Shown here: piece after piece, positions 1 through 8,684 of the stretch
How positions within the stretch are numbered: the stretch's first letter is position 1
How the letters are laid out: every line of letters begins with the position of its first letter
Assembly (NCBI RefSeq): GCF_030408035.1
Contig: NZ_JASDCF010000011.1
Span: 31,223-95,222, forward strand
DNA from: Psychrobacter sp. APC 3426
GTDB taxonomy: Bacteria; Pseudomonadota; Gammaproteobacteria; Pseudomonadales; Moraxellaceae
Direction of reading: 5' to 3'
Length of the DNA stretch: 64,000 nucleotides
Translations under genes and position numbers: made by a program
The notes under the pieces: generated by a model
What the model was told of the DNA's origin: nothing
What the model saw: only the letters and a program-made list of their open reading frames with translations
Databases searched by the model: none

Positions 1-796
1 GCTTATCAACCCAAATCGTCGGCAACACCTTAACACGAGCGTCAGACTTGAGCACGCTCAGCGCGCGTACGCCAGCATCATCACCGACCAAGTCGAGCAG
101 TACATCAGCTTGCAGGTCAGGAAACGCTTCATCTTTGGTATAGTCAATCCAGCCTGCCAGTTTTTGCTTGTTTATCAAAGTATCAAGCTTGTCATACTTT
201 TCAGGTGAGCAAATAACAGTGACTTTTATATTATCTTTATCGACTTTGTCCATCAACAGCTGAATCGCCAAATGACCAACGCCGCCCGCTGGCGCATTGA
301 TAACCACATGCTCGCCTTCTTTGATATTGGCAAACTCTACAAACTGTAGCGCGGTTTGTCCGATACATGGCAATGCACCTGCTTGCTCTACAGTGACGTT
401 CTCAGGGATTTTAGCCAGCAATGCGGCGTCCACTGCTACATACTCAGCATAGCAGCTACCGTCGAAGCTCAGAGCAGCGACATTATCACCGATAGCAAAT
501 TTATCACTATTACTCTCGACTACTACACCCGCGACATCGAATCCTAAAATCGCAGCATCATCTTTATCAAATTTGTTTTTTTGAATTGCATCCGCGCCCC
601 AGCCTTTACCTTGACGCGTCTTATAATCGACAGGGTTAATACCTGCATAAGCGACCTTTATTAATACCTGACTGTCCGTTAATTCAGGCATATCAACGCC
701 GTCTTGATACTTCATGACTTCAGGCTCACCGAACGCCTGTATCAGCACTGCATGTTGTGTTGTCGGTAATTGCTGTTTGTTCGTAGAATTAGACAT
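1..796 (-). CDS. Zinc-less MDR-family NADPH:quinone oxidoreductase, C-terminus cut by window edge
   Basis: Medium-chain dehydrogenase/reductase family, expected to reduce quinones or enals with NADPH in the cytosol. The reading frame starts at the ATG whose complement ends at 796 and stays open to base 1, giving 265 visible residues. The GroES-like N-terminal domain shows INPVDYKTR (53-61) and GFDVAG (85-90). The nucleotide-binding Rossmann motif APAGGVG lies at about 168-174. The catalytic-zinc cysteine and histidine pattern of alcohol dehydrogenases is absent, which fits the quinone-reductase branch. AAGGAT lies about 10 bases upstream of the start. The next gene on the same strand begins upstream, with 96 bases between them. 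The exact substrate cannot be read from the sequence. Confidence 0.85.
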   Translation of the reverse strand, partial: MSNSTNKQQLPTTQHAVLIQAFGEPEVMKYQDGVDMPELTDSQVLIKVAYAGINPVDYKTRQGKGWGADAIQKNKFDKDDAAILGFDVAGVVVESNSDKFAIGDNVAALSFDGSCYAEYVAVDAALLAKIPENVTVEQAGALPCIGQTALQFVEFANIKEGEHVVINAPAGGVGHLAIQLLMDKVDKDNIKVTVICSPEKYDKLDTLINKQKLAGWIDYTKDEAFPDLQADVLLDLVGDDAGVRALSVLKSDARVKVLPTIWVDK

Positions 797-892
797 CGTA
801 TATATCCTTATAGTTATCTATTACTGGTTCTCTTAACTTTTATCCTTTACTTTTCATTTACTCGTGGGTCTTTCACTATCTAATAAAGCTGA

Positions 893-1663
893 CTATAACG
901 ACAGCTCCGCACTAAGCGGCAAATGATCTGATAATGTTGACCATGGTTTACCCGTATGTACCCATGCGTCTTTCACTCTTAAGTTGCGCACATAGATACG
1001 GTCTAGGCTAAGCACCGGCAGCTTCGCTGGAAAGGTCGGCAACAACTTACCATGACAATGCTTGAAAGCCTCAGTCATGCCCAAGCTGGCAGCCAACTTA
1101 TCACAGGACATTTTTTTCCAATCATTAAAATCTCCCGCCAAAATTAGTGGCTGATCGCGATCGATTTCATTACGGACATAGTTAGCAATGGCTTCATATT
1201 GTTTGATACGATCACGTTCAAACAAATTTAAGTGCGCGCATAACACCACCACAGGTCTCTCCCAGCCTAGTGGTTGCACCTCACAGTGCAATACACCACG
1301 CTGCTCGAGCTTATTCACCGTGATATTGACGTTATGCTTTGGGTCTAGTGGAAAACGGCTCAATACGGCATTGCCATGATGACCGTTCTCGTACTCTGAG
1401 TTTTTGCCATAGCTATTTTGCAACTGCAGATACTCACCGAACCATTCATGTTGGGATTGGTCAGGGTACTCGTTATATTGCATGTTGCGCTTGAGATTTT
1501 GACCCTGTACTTCTTGTAGGCACAGCACATCGGAGCCTATGATATCGAGCGCTTGGGCGATACCTTGTATTTTGACCTGCCGATTCATCGGCGACATGCC
1601 TTTGTGAATGTTATAGCTGGTCAAAACAAAAGAAGTCGTGGTTGTCATCATTTTATTAGTCAT
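893..1663 (-). CDS. Endonuclease/exonuclease/phosphatase (EEP) family protein, YbhP-like
   Basis: A metal-dependent phosphodiesterase of the exonuclease III/DNase I fold; the family cleaves nucleic acids, phospholipids or inositol phosphates. All family motifs are visible in 256 residues: Asn18 in SYNIH, Glu51 in LQEVQ, HGN at 96-98, His144 in HLN, GDFND (177-181), Asp221 in LDRIYV and SDH at 245-247. It has no signal peptide or membrane segment, so a cytosolic role is likely. Small proteins of this size without extra domains resemble E. coli YbhP. The start is uncertain: ATGs at 1663, 1651 and 1648 are all possible and none has a clear Shine-Dalgarno sequence. The substrate is unknown. Confidence 0.8.
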   Translation of the reverse strand: MTNKMMTTTTSFVLTSYNIHKGMSPMNRQVKIQGIAQALDIIGSDVLCLQEVQGQNLKRNMQYNEYPDQSQHEWFGEYLQLQNSYGKNSEYENGHHGNAVLSRFPLDPKHNVNITVNKLEQRGVLHCEVQPLGWERPVVVLCAHLNLFERDRIKQYEAIANYVRNEIDRDQPLILAGDFNDWKKMSCDKLAASLGMTEAFKHCHGKLLPTFPAKLPVLSLDRIYVRNLRVKDAWVHTGKPWSTLSDHLPLSAELSL

Positions 1664-1830
1664 AAACTCAGTATTTGTAGAGTAAAGGTGGATAGCGCTT
1701 TATCAGAATTTATCGCAACGCCGTGTCATGTAGCAAGGCTCTGCACATTGGTAATTAATTAATTGTTTGTTTGTTGATGCAATTGTTGATGTAATGCTTA
1801 ACCATAACAGGTTGTGCATGCATTAACGTA

Positions 1831-1864
1831 AAAAGGGCATTGATTCTTATCGAAGCAATGCCCT
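1831..1864 (-). terminator. Rho-independent terminator after the baeRF gene
   Basis: Stem GGGCATTG (1835-1842) pairs with CAATGCCC (1856-1863). Read on the minus strand it is followed by a T run, 70 bases after the stop codon of the gene at 1934. Confidence 0.8.
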
Positions 1865-1933
1865 CATATTATACCTATATTCTATCAATGGCTAATCTGT
1901 AGATAAACCTCATTAATAGATGGCATCAGTGCG

Positions 1934-3046
1934 TTAATAACGCGTTACCAGAGCAATTGGTTGATCTTCACCCATAATATCTTGCGGCATAAATACGGCT
2001 TTACCACCATTATGAATAACGTGTTCGATGATTTCACCAATCGCATCATCCGTGACACCTTCTGCCGTCGCATCATTTGCTGGGCTTAGCGTTTGCGCTT
2101 TTTCATCGATTTTAGCAGATTGCATATAGCCACGACGGACATAAAGTGTCTCACCTGCCCCTTGGAAGGCACTGCGATAGACTTCTTGCAGGTCAGTCTG
2201 TAGCATACTGGCACCGCGTGCTTTATCAATCTCACCTAAGGCTTCTTGATGTAGCGACGAGCGATATCCTTCGACGGCTTCTTGCACACTATCAACGATA
2301 TGTTGAGCACTGCCATCTTCTAGGTTGGTGGCGTTTGATACTGTGGCAATGATATTGTCAGGACGGTCACACACTTCTTTATAGTAGCCTATATTCTTAG
2401 CATCACCCACGATGACGAGTGGCATTTTATGCTCACCCCATAGCTCTTGCACGCTCTTATCAACTTGGTTAAAGAACTCTTTTAAGTAGCTGCTTTCGTT
2501 ATTTGATGAACGGTCTGAGCCACCATCACCTGTGGTATATGGGCCATTATTTTCCACTGGAAACGGAATATTTTCCATATTTTTTTGAGCATCATCATCT
2601 TTGTGAAACTCTCTGATAACGCGGTCGTTCGATGCTTCGATTAAACGGGCGCTATCACGGGTCAATACGACCGTATAATAATGAACGGCGCTTGCCATAT
2701 CTCGGACTAAATCACGAGTCGCAAAGCGGTCTGAGATGACAACACGTTCTTTGGTATCAATAGGCATACGGATAACTTGCACATCATCTGTACTGGCAAA
2801 TATCGCTAAGGTATCAAGGTTATAATTATGATTAAGCTCATTGGTCTTAGCTTGAATGTTGTCCAAAATAGTGGTCGCCGTACGTTTATCGTACTCATTG
2901 GTTAGGCGTTCTTCGGCAACTTTTAATTGGTTTTTTAGGGCAATAGGATCTTGGTCGTTGGCAGGATGCTCGCGATGAGTTTTGACAAAGATACTGACCG
3001 CAGGGTTGGCTTTGGTTTCACGTAAGCTTTTGAGAGTCGCTTTCAT
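1934..3046 (-). CDS. Bacterial archaeo-eukaryotic release factor (baeRF) family protein
   Basis: 370 residues without signal peptide or membrane segments. It looks like the bacterial relatives of archaeo-eukaryotic peptide-release factor eRF1/Pelota domains (baeRF family 3 type). Visible features are an N-terminal domain with SIFVKTHREHPAND at about 18-31, a long helical segment LKNQLKVAEERLTNEYDKR, a central segment with HYYTVVLTRDSARLIEAS (about 122-139), the phrase PLVIVGDAKNIGYYKEV (about 209-225), and a C-terminal part ending in GKAVFMPQDIMGEDQPIALVTRY that resembles the last strand region of this family. Proteins of this group are thought to act on stalled or stress-treated ribosomes, but no function is established. 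It stands alone with its own terminator. The family assignment is from memory of the motifs; the function is unknown. Confidence 0.7.
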   Translation of the reverse strand: MKATLKSLRETKANPAVSIFVKTHREHPANDQDPIALKNQLKVAEERLTNEYDKRTATTILDNIQAKTNELNHNYNLDTLAIFASTDDVQVIRMPIDTKERVVISDRFATRDLVRDMASAVHYYTVVLTRDSARLIEASNDRVIREFHKDDDAQKNMENIPFPVENNGPYTTGDGGSDRSSNNESSYLKEFFNQVDKSVQELWGEHKMPLVIVGDAKNIGYYKEVCDRPDNIIATVSNATNLEDGSAQHIVDSVQEAVEGYRSSLHQEALGEIDKARGASMLQTDLQEVYRSAFQGAGETLYVRRGYMQSAKIDEKAQTLSPANDATAEGVTDDAIGEIIEHVIHNGGKAVFMPQDIMGEDQPIALVTRY

Positions 3047-3740
3047 ATATTGCTCCTTGTTTTATTATCATTTAACTGCTTTTATTATATTAATTCTTAA
3101 AACCGATAAATCACTGGCTTGTCTTTAAAAGCACTTTTATTAAGACTCGTGTGACATTATCCGTTTATCTCAATCAATAGTTTTTTATCAATATATTAAA
3201 TTGATGCTTGCAATCCATTACCTTGATGCTAACAGTTAAACCTCACTCTCTGTAGGGTTAATTTGCAAGCAAATGATAATGCTTTGTAAGCAGAGCAATC
3301 TATGGTGTGATAAAAGACAGAGTGGCTATGAAAAGTAAACGCTCGGTCTTTATTACGTGATACAGCTACCTTATCAGCACATTACTCACTATGGTTAATA
3401 CACTTTAAAAATGACACAGTGCTACTGGGGTGAATTTGCGCAGCCTCTGGGAACGCAGCACGCAAGTAAAATTTATACCAGTAGCGCGTCTACCTCTATA
3501 ACAGTTTCATTTTTAATTGACGTTATATCGAGTGCTTTACTTCTTATATCGTCCGTGGATTAGGTTGCATTTTTACCAAACGAACCCATCTTTTATACAG
3601 GGTCTATGGATACAACCAATTAACAAAGCATTCTAAGACTTGTACGCTCTATACATTGCGCCAAGCAAATTACTTATACCAAATAATACCCAACCAATAA
3701 TAATTCACTCATTTTCTACCATCAGATATCGGATACCTTT
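3047..3740. other. 694-bp intergenic region between divergent genes
   Basis: Upstream of both the baeRF gene (minus) and oligopeptidase A (plus), so it must carry both promoters, though no strong consensus pair was found. It holds one copy of the palindromic repeat family (3419-3487) with further weak inverted sequence around it. No convincing small gene was seen. Confidence 0.6.
3419..3487 (+). repeat. Dispersed hairpin repeat, copy 1
   Basis: Arms GCTACTGG (3421-3428) and CCAGTAGC (3478-3485) are exact reverse complements, followed inward by AATTT and AAATTTA. The core contains GCGCAGCCTCT and ACGCAAGTAAAATTTATA, shared with the copies at 27355-27429 and, in reverse orientation, 60424-60489. 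The arm sequence differs between copies while remaining self-complementary. Confidence 0.7.
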
Positions 3741-5906
3741 ATGACAGCCCTTTCTCCAGCATTACGACTTGTCGATTTTGACAATGTTTCACCGACTACT
3801 CTACAAAAACAAGTCATCGGCGCTATCGATGATGCCAATGCGTTTTTAGATAACATGAGCGCAGCGACTGATGATATTACTGCTCAGAACGCCTTGACGG
3901 AGGTAATGACCTTTGACCATATCAACCTGGCGTTAGATCGCAGTTGGGGAGTTTTGTCGCACCTCAATAGCGTTATGAGCAATGACGAAATCCGTCATGT
4001 CCATCATGAGCTGTTACCTAAGCTGTCTGCATATGGCACGCGGGTCGGACAGCATCAGCCGCTCTTTAGTCACTATCAGGCTATCGTCAATGACACTGAG
4101 TTTTTTGCTGACCTAGAGCCAGCACGAGCACGTGCCATCGAGCTTGCGCTGCGTAGCTTTGAGCTGTCAGGTGTCGCACTGCCGAAAGCTGAACAGGAAA
4201 AATTCGCTACTATCCAAAGTGAGCTCTCAACCTTATCTGCAACATTCTCAGACCACATATTGGACGCGACACAAGCGTATGCCCTGCCACTTACTGAAGA
4301 ACAATTGGCAGGTGTAACCGAAAGCGGACAGGCGCTCTTAGCTGATGCTGGTGAACAATACAAAGCGCGTGAGCTTGCCAGCGGCGCCCTCACGCAAGCA
4401 GATATTGACGCATTGCCGACGCCTTATTATGTAGCAAGCTTAAATATCCCTGTTTATTTGGCTGTTATGACTCATGCAGATGACCGCAGCTTACGTGAAA
4501 CGCTTTACCGCGCTTATGTTACCCGTGCCTCTGAATTTGATCAGCACACCAATGCCAAAGGTGAGTCTCTCAATAACGCTGATATCATGGGTCAAATCCT
4601 AAAATTACGGGAGAAGAAGGCCAAACTATTAGGCTTTGATAATTATGCAGACGTCTCACTATCGACCAAAATGGCAGATAGTGTGGAAGAAGTTGAAACT
4701 TTCTTACGAGATTTGGCCAAGCAAGCGACCCCAGCCGCTAAGCAAGATTTAGCACAGCTGCAAAAGTGTGCGCAGGATTATGGCATTATCGACTTACAGC
4801 CGTGGGACAGTGCTTATATCGCTGAAAAAGTAAAACAAAGCGAGTTCAGTTTATCGCAAGAAGAAATCCGCCCGTACTTCCCACTGCCAAAAGTGATTAG
4901 CGGATTGTTTGCTATCGTAGAGCGTCTCTACGGTATCAAAGTACAAGAGCACAGTGAATCTGTGTCACGTTGGCATGATGATGTGCGTTTTTATCAGTTA
5001 TTTGATGCTGATGACCACCTGCTTGGCGGCTTTTACTTTGATTTATTTGCCCGTAATGGTAAGCGCGGCGGTGCCTGGATGAGTGGTTTTCAGTCTCGTT
5101 ATACTTATGACGAACAAGACCATGAGCAGCTGCCCGTCTGCTTTATGGTGGGCAACTTTACCCCTGCTCTCGATGGCAAACCAAGCTTATTGACCCATGA
5201 TGAAGTCTTGACCTTGTTCCATGAGTTCGGTCATGGACTACATCACCTGTTGACTCAAGTAACGGTTGGTGATGTCGCTGGCGTAAATGGCGTGGAATGG
5301 GACGCAGTAGAGCTGCCCAGTCAGTTTATGGAAAACTGGGCATGGGATGCAGAAGGTATTGCGCTGATTAGTAGTCATGTTGAGAGTGGTGAACCGTTAC
5401 CGCAAGACAAACTTGCTGCCCTGCTAGCGGTAAAAAACTTCCAAAGCGGCATGCAAACCCTACGTCAAATCGAATTCGCGCTGTTTGACTTATTGATTCA
5501 TGCGCACACGCCAGCGCTTGATTATGATGGTATCTTGGCAACATTAAATACGGTTCGAGATGATATTGCTATCATGCAAACGCCTGACTACAACCGTTTT
5601 GCCAATGGCTTTAGTCATATCTTTGCCGGTGGCTATGCGGCAGGCTATTACTCGTATAAGTGGGCGGAGCTGTTGTCTGCCGATGCGTTTAGTAAGTTTG
5701 AAGAAGAGGGTATCTTCAACCCGATCACAGGTAAAGCGTTTCGTGAGACTGTCTTATCAGTGGGCGGAAGTTTTCCTGCTAAAACAAACTTTGAAAACTT
5801 CCGTGGCCGCAGCGCCAGCATTGATGCGTTATTACGTCACAGTGGTTTTGCAAATACTAAAGGTGTCGAGGCTGCCAATGCTCAAACGACGCGCGAGGTT
5901 ATCTAA
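3741..5906 (+). CDS. prlC: Oligopeptidase A (M3 family metallopeptidase)
   Basis: Cytosolic zinc oligopeptidase that degrades short peptides, including cleaved signal peptides. The 721-residue length is normal for the family (about 680 in E. coli). The catalytic motif FHEFGHGLHH has its HEXXH at residues 494-498. The downstream segment VEWDAVELPSQFMENW supplies the third zinc ligand, and near the C-terminus is the family segment GGYAAGYYSYKWAELLSADAF. The start ATG lacks a strong ribosome binding site, but the N-terminus FDNVSPTTLQKQV begins where the family usually does. The stop codon abuts the ATG of the YheV-like gene, so the two are probably co-transcribed and ended by the terminator at 6211. 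Confidence 0.95.
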   Translation: MTALSPALRLVDFDNVSPTTLQKQVIGAIDDANAFLDNMSAATDDITAQNALTEVMTFDHINLALDRSWGVLSHLNSVMSNDEIRHVHHELLPKLSAYGTRVGQHQPLFSHYQAIVNDTEFFADLEPARARAIELALRSFELSGVALPKAEQEKFATIQSELSTLSATFSDHILDATQAYALPLTEEQLAGVTESGQALLADAGEQYKARELASGALTQADIDALPTPYYVASLNIPVYLAVMTHADDRSLRETLYRAYVTRASEFDQHTNAKGESLNNADIMGQILKLREKKAKLLGFDNYADVSLSTKMADSVEEVETFLRDLAKQATPAAKQDLAQLQKCAQDYGIIDLQPWDSAYIAEKVKQSEFSLSQEEIRPYFPLPKVISGLFAIVERLYGIKVQEHSESVSRWHDDVRFYQLFDADDHLLGGFYFDLFARNGKRGGAWMSGFQSRYTYDEQDHEQLPVCFMVGNFTPALDGKPSLLTHDEVLTLFHEFGHGLHHLLTQVTVGDVAGVNGVEWDAVELPSQFMENWAWDAEGIALISSHVESGEPLPQDKLAALLAVKNFQSGMQTLRQIEFALFDLLIHAHTPALDYDGILATLNTVRDDIAIMQTPDYNRFANGFSHIFAGGYAAGYYSYKWAELLSADAFSKFEEEGIFNPITGKAFRETVLSVGGSFPAKTNFENFRGRSASIDALLRHSGFANTKGVEAANAQTTREVI

Positions 5907-6164
5907 ATGCGCTATCAATCATCAACGCCAAAGCGCCGGTTTTTAGCAGGCGTTCGCTGTCCCAAATGTCAGGCGCTGGATGCGGTGGTGCAAGTAAACA
6001 TCGTCACACCTGCGCCAGATGAATATATAGAATGTACGCAGTGCGGACATACAGAGCATCGCCCCGACCCTGATGCCATCAGCGCAAAAAACCATGCTGA
6101 AGACCAGCTCGCTCGTGATGCAATGAATACAGGCACCAGCGGTACAGTGAAATTCAAACTATAA
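5907..6164 (+). CDS. YheV-like putative zinc ribbon protein
   Basis: An 85-residue protein whose CPKC (18-21) and CTQCGH (43-48) pairs form a zinc ribbon of the YheV/DUF2387 family. These proteins are small and cytosolic, and their role has not been defined. The phrase RFLAGVRCPKC at the N-terminus is the hallmark of the family. The ATG directly follows the stop of oligopeptidase A, which suggests translational coupling. Confidence 0.85.
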   Translation: MRYQSSTPKRRFLAGVRCPKCQALDAVVQVNIVTPAPDEYIECTQCGHTEHRPDPDAISAKNHAEDQLARDAMNTGTSGTVKFKL

Positions 6165-6210
6165 ACCAATGGTTTCTTTGAGCACGCTCTGTATAATTTA
6201 ACGGTATTTT

Positions 6211-6245
6211 AAGCCTGTCTATCAATAGATAGGCTTTTTATTTTG
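6211..6245 (+). terminator. Rho-independent terminator after the prlC-yheV pair
   Basis: AAGCCTGTCTAT pairs with ATAGATAGGCTT (one G:T wobble) around a very short loop, followed by TTTTATTTT. Confidence 0.85.
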
Positions 6246-6295
6246 AGTTTGCTATAGTATGGCTACTTATATTTTTGACATAAATCGACTGTAGT

Positions 6296-6904
6296 ATGAA
6301 AAACAAAAAAAACCATCCTTTATTAGACAAACGCTTAAAAGGAAAAGCCGCAAATTCGAGCCGTAAAATTTGGATTGCGATTATATTGGCTTTACTGTTC
6401 ATTGCAGTTGCCTATGGGTTCTGGCAACAATCTGAGCCCAAAACCAGCGAACCTATTAGTCAGTCATCAACGTCAGTGCCATCAATGGACGAACAAACCG
6501 AGGTAGCACAAGCTGCGGCATCGACAGCGACAGAGGCATCACAAAGTGCTGAGGCTGCTATGTCTCATGACACCTCAACTGATGATACGACTATTGATGA
6601 AGGTAATAATCTTGTTGAAGATAGCGAAGCCAACGCTGCTACATCTCCCACACCCAAAATTCAGGTACCAAGCCCCACTGCCATCCTAAATGCACCGCTA
6701 CCAAAGAATGATAGCCTAGCCAAAGAAGAGATTGATCGTTTGGAAGATGAACGCAAGCGCTTAGCAGAACAAGAGAAACTGGCCGCTGAGCAGTTGGCAA
6801 TGAACAAGCAGCTCACTGATATGAAAGCTGAACAAATTGCACTTCTCGAACAGCAAATAGCTCAATTAGAAGCGAATAATCCTGCCGAGACTGCGGTAGA
6901 ATAA
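6296..6904 (+). CDS. Membrane-anchored protein with acidic linker and C-terminal coiled coil
   Basis: 202 residues, not recognised as a named family. A Lys/Arg-rich N-terminus (1-24) precedes one transmembrane helix, IWIAIILALLFIAVAYGFW at about 25-43, so by the positive-inside rule the rest is probably periplasmic. Residues about 45-140 are low-complexity, rich in Ser, Thr, Glu and Ala. Residues about 142-192 form a strongly heptad-like coiled coil (EEIDRLEDERKRLAEQEK onwards). It precedes the damaged macro-domain gene by 28 bases and may share a transcript. The layout resembles small envelope tethering proteins, but no function can be assigned. Confidence 0.65.
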   Translation: MKNKKNHPLLDKRLKGKAANSSRKIWIAIILALLFIAVAYGFWQQSEPKTSEPISQSSTSVPSMDEQTEVAQAAASTATEASQSAEAAMSHDTSTDDTTIDEGNNLVEDSEANAATSPTPKIQVPSPTAILNAPLPKNDSLAKEEIDRLEDERKRLAEQEKLAAEQLAMNKQLTDMKAEQIALLEQQIAQLEANNPAETAVE

Positions 6905-6932
6905 AAGTATCATTCTAATAAAGGGGCTGATG

Positions 6933-7495
6933 ATGGCAAACATACAATTAACCCATGCCCCTATCTTAAATAGTAGCGCACAGCTGCTTATCCTACCGGT
7001 TAATAGCGCAGGCATACTGCTAGACCCTATCCTCACCCGAACTAAGACACTATTCCCTGATAATTACCAACGCTATCATCGTGCTTGCCGTGATGGTAGC
7101 TTGTGCTTGGTCGCTGTTTGCTACATAAGCACCAACGTGAACAAGCTGGGCTTGGTGCCAGTCATAATGGCAATCAGCCCAGTTATATCGCCAACCTAGT
7201 CATCTTTGATCATCCTTACCACCCAACACGGTCGCGTTGGCTAACGGCGGCCTTGAGCGATTTGGCTGAGCAGCTTATGCCGCTGATACGTTATCAAGGC
7301 ATCCGTCGGGTTGCCCTACTCGCACGTCCATTTATCTATGACACTCGCCGAGACGATTCGAACCATGCCATTCATTCAGCAAGTGTAGCCCCTTTAGACT
7401 GGAAGACTGAGACTTTGCCATTATTGACTCAGCAGCTACAAGGCTTACCTAAGCTAATTGTCGATGTGCATATTCCTAAAAGTATTAAGATTTAA
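6933..7495 (+). pseudogene. Macro-domain protein gene broken by a frameshift near 7103
   Basis: Two overlapping frames together spell one macro-domain-like protein. The first part (to about 7102) carries LILPVNSAG and TLFPDNYQRYHRACRDG, the pattern seen after the first strand of DarG-type macro domains. The second part continues with GASHNGNQPSYIANLVIFDHP, RSRWLTAALSDLAEQL, GIRRVALL and APLDWKTETLPLLTQQL. Adding one base after AGCTT at 7099-7103 would join them as DGSL-VLGRCLLHK, giving about 188 residues. Macro domains bind or remove ADP-ribose. The glycine-rich loop after NSAG reads ILLDPIL rather than the usual small-residue loop, so the domain was already divergent. AAGGGG lies six bases before the ATG at 6933. 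A sequencing error is the alternative explanation. Confidence 0.6.
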
Positions 7496-7649
7496 AGAAC
7501 CCAAAATCCCCGCTAGGCAATAGAAAAAACCGGAGTCTCTCAAACATTATCCTGATAAGGTATCCATTTTTATGCTAACTTTACTCTAGCAATTGCATCT
7601 CTGCTACCTAAAGCGGCACGACTATATATCACAAGGATAAGGACACTCC

Positions 7650-8576
7650 ATGGATACGCTTAGAACCCCTGACTCATACTTTGAAAACCTGCCCGATTAC
7701 AACTTTGCAGCGCATTATTTAATGGTCGACGATAGCGAGGGTGGCGAGCTACGTGTACATTATCTCGATGAAAGTGCTGATGCTGATACAGAACATACTG
7801 ACACTATATTGCTGCTTCATGGAGAGCCTTCATGGTGTTATCTCTATCGCAAAATGATACCAATTTTAATAGCAGCGGGTTATCGCGTTATTGCTCCAGA
7901 CCTGCCTGGCTTTGGGCGCTCAGACAAGCCTGTTGCTCGTACCGATTATACTTATCAGCGCCATGTTGACTGGATGCAATCAGTGCTTGAGCAGTTAGAT
8001 TTGACCAACATCACGTTGTTTTGTCAGGACTGGGGTGGCCTAATCGGTCTGCGTCTAGTTGCAGACAATCCAGACAGATTTTCTCGGGTAGCAGCAGGCA
8101 ACACGATGCTGCCGACAGGCGATCATGACCCTGGAGAGAGCTTTCGTCAGTGGCAACAATTCTCACAGGATACGCCACATTTTCATGTCGGTCGCATCAT
8201 TAATAGTGGTACCACGACTGAGCTGTCGCAAGACGTCATCGATGCTTACAACGCCCCATTCCCTGATGAATCTTACAAAGAAGGCGCTAGACAGTTTCCG
8301 ATACTGGTACCGACCACACCCGATGATCCCGCCTCTGAAAACAATCGTGCAGCTTGGGACACACTAAGCAAATGGAACAAACCTTTCATTACTTTTTTTA
8401 GTGACTCTGATCCTGTGACGGCTGGTGGTGACCGGATTATACAAAAGCTGATACCTGGAACGAAAGGTCAGGCACATACGACTATTACCAACGCGGGTCA
8501 TTTTTTGCAAGAAGACCAGGGCGAAAAAGTGGCTGAGCTACTGGTTAAGTTTATTGCTGAAAATCCTACCGTCTAA
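7650..8576 (+). CDS. Haloalkane dehalogenase (HLD-I type, DpcA-like)
   Basis: Alpha/beta-hydrolase predicted to hydrolyse carbon-halogen bonds of haloalkanes in the cytosol. In 308 residues the pattern is complete: oxyanion motif HGEPS (57-61), DLPGFGRSDKP (84-94), nucleophile Asp127 in QDWGG (126-130) with the adjacent halide-binding Trp128, a candidate second halide-binding Trp168 in the cap, catalytic acid Asp254 in SDSDP, and His284 in NAGHF. The layout matches the DhlA/DpcA subfamily, and DpcA is known from Psychrobacter cryohalolentis. AAGGA lies six bases before the ATG. It is monocistronic between the macro pseudogene and a bidirectional terminator. The natural substrate is not known for this group. 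Confidence 0.9.
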   Translation: MDTLRTPDSYFENLPDYNFAAHYLMVDDSEGGELRVHYLDESADADTEHTDTILLLHGEPSWCYLYRKMIPILIAAGYRVIAPDLPGFGRSDKPVARTDYTYQRHVDWMQSVLEQLDLTNITLFCQDWGGLIGLRLVADNPDRFSRVAAGNTMLPTGDHDPGESFRQWQQFSQDTPHFHVGRIINSGTTTELSQDVIDAYNAPFPDESYKEGARQFPILVPTTPDDPASENNRAAWDTLSKWNKPFITFFSDSDPVTAGGDRIIQKLIPGTKGQAHTTITNAGHFLQEDQGEKVAELLVKFIAENPTV

Positions 8577-8613
8577 AATAGACAGCAACGTATCTAGATT
8601 GATAAATAACACC

Positions 8614-8666
8614 CATAAAAAAACCGCTTTGAGTGTTATTAACTAACAGCTCAAAGCGGTCTTTTA
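8614..8666. terminator. Bidirectional terminator between convergent dehalogenase and pnp genes
   Basis: ACCGCTTTGAG (8623-8633) pairs with CTCAAAGCGGT (8650-8660). On the minus strand a run of seven T follows, serving pnp; on the plus strand CTTTTATG follows, serving the dehalogenase. Confidence 0.9.
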
Positions 8667-8684
8667 TGTCAAGCAATAAACTAT

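Noticed and set aside
7095..7112. Programmed ribosomal frameshift in the macro-domain gene
   Set aside because: No slippery heptamer or stimulatory structure is visible at the junction, and a simple one-base loss explains it.
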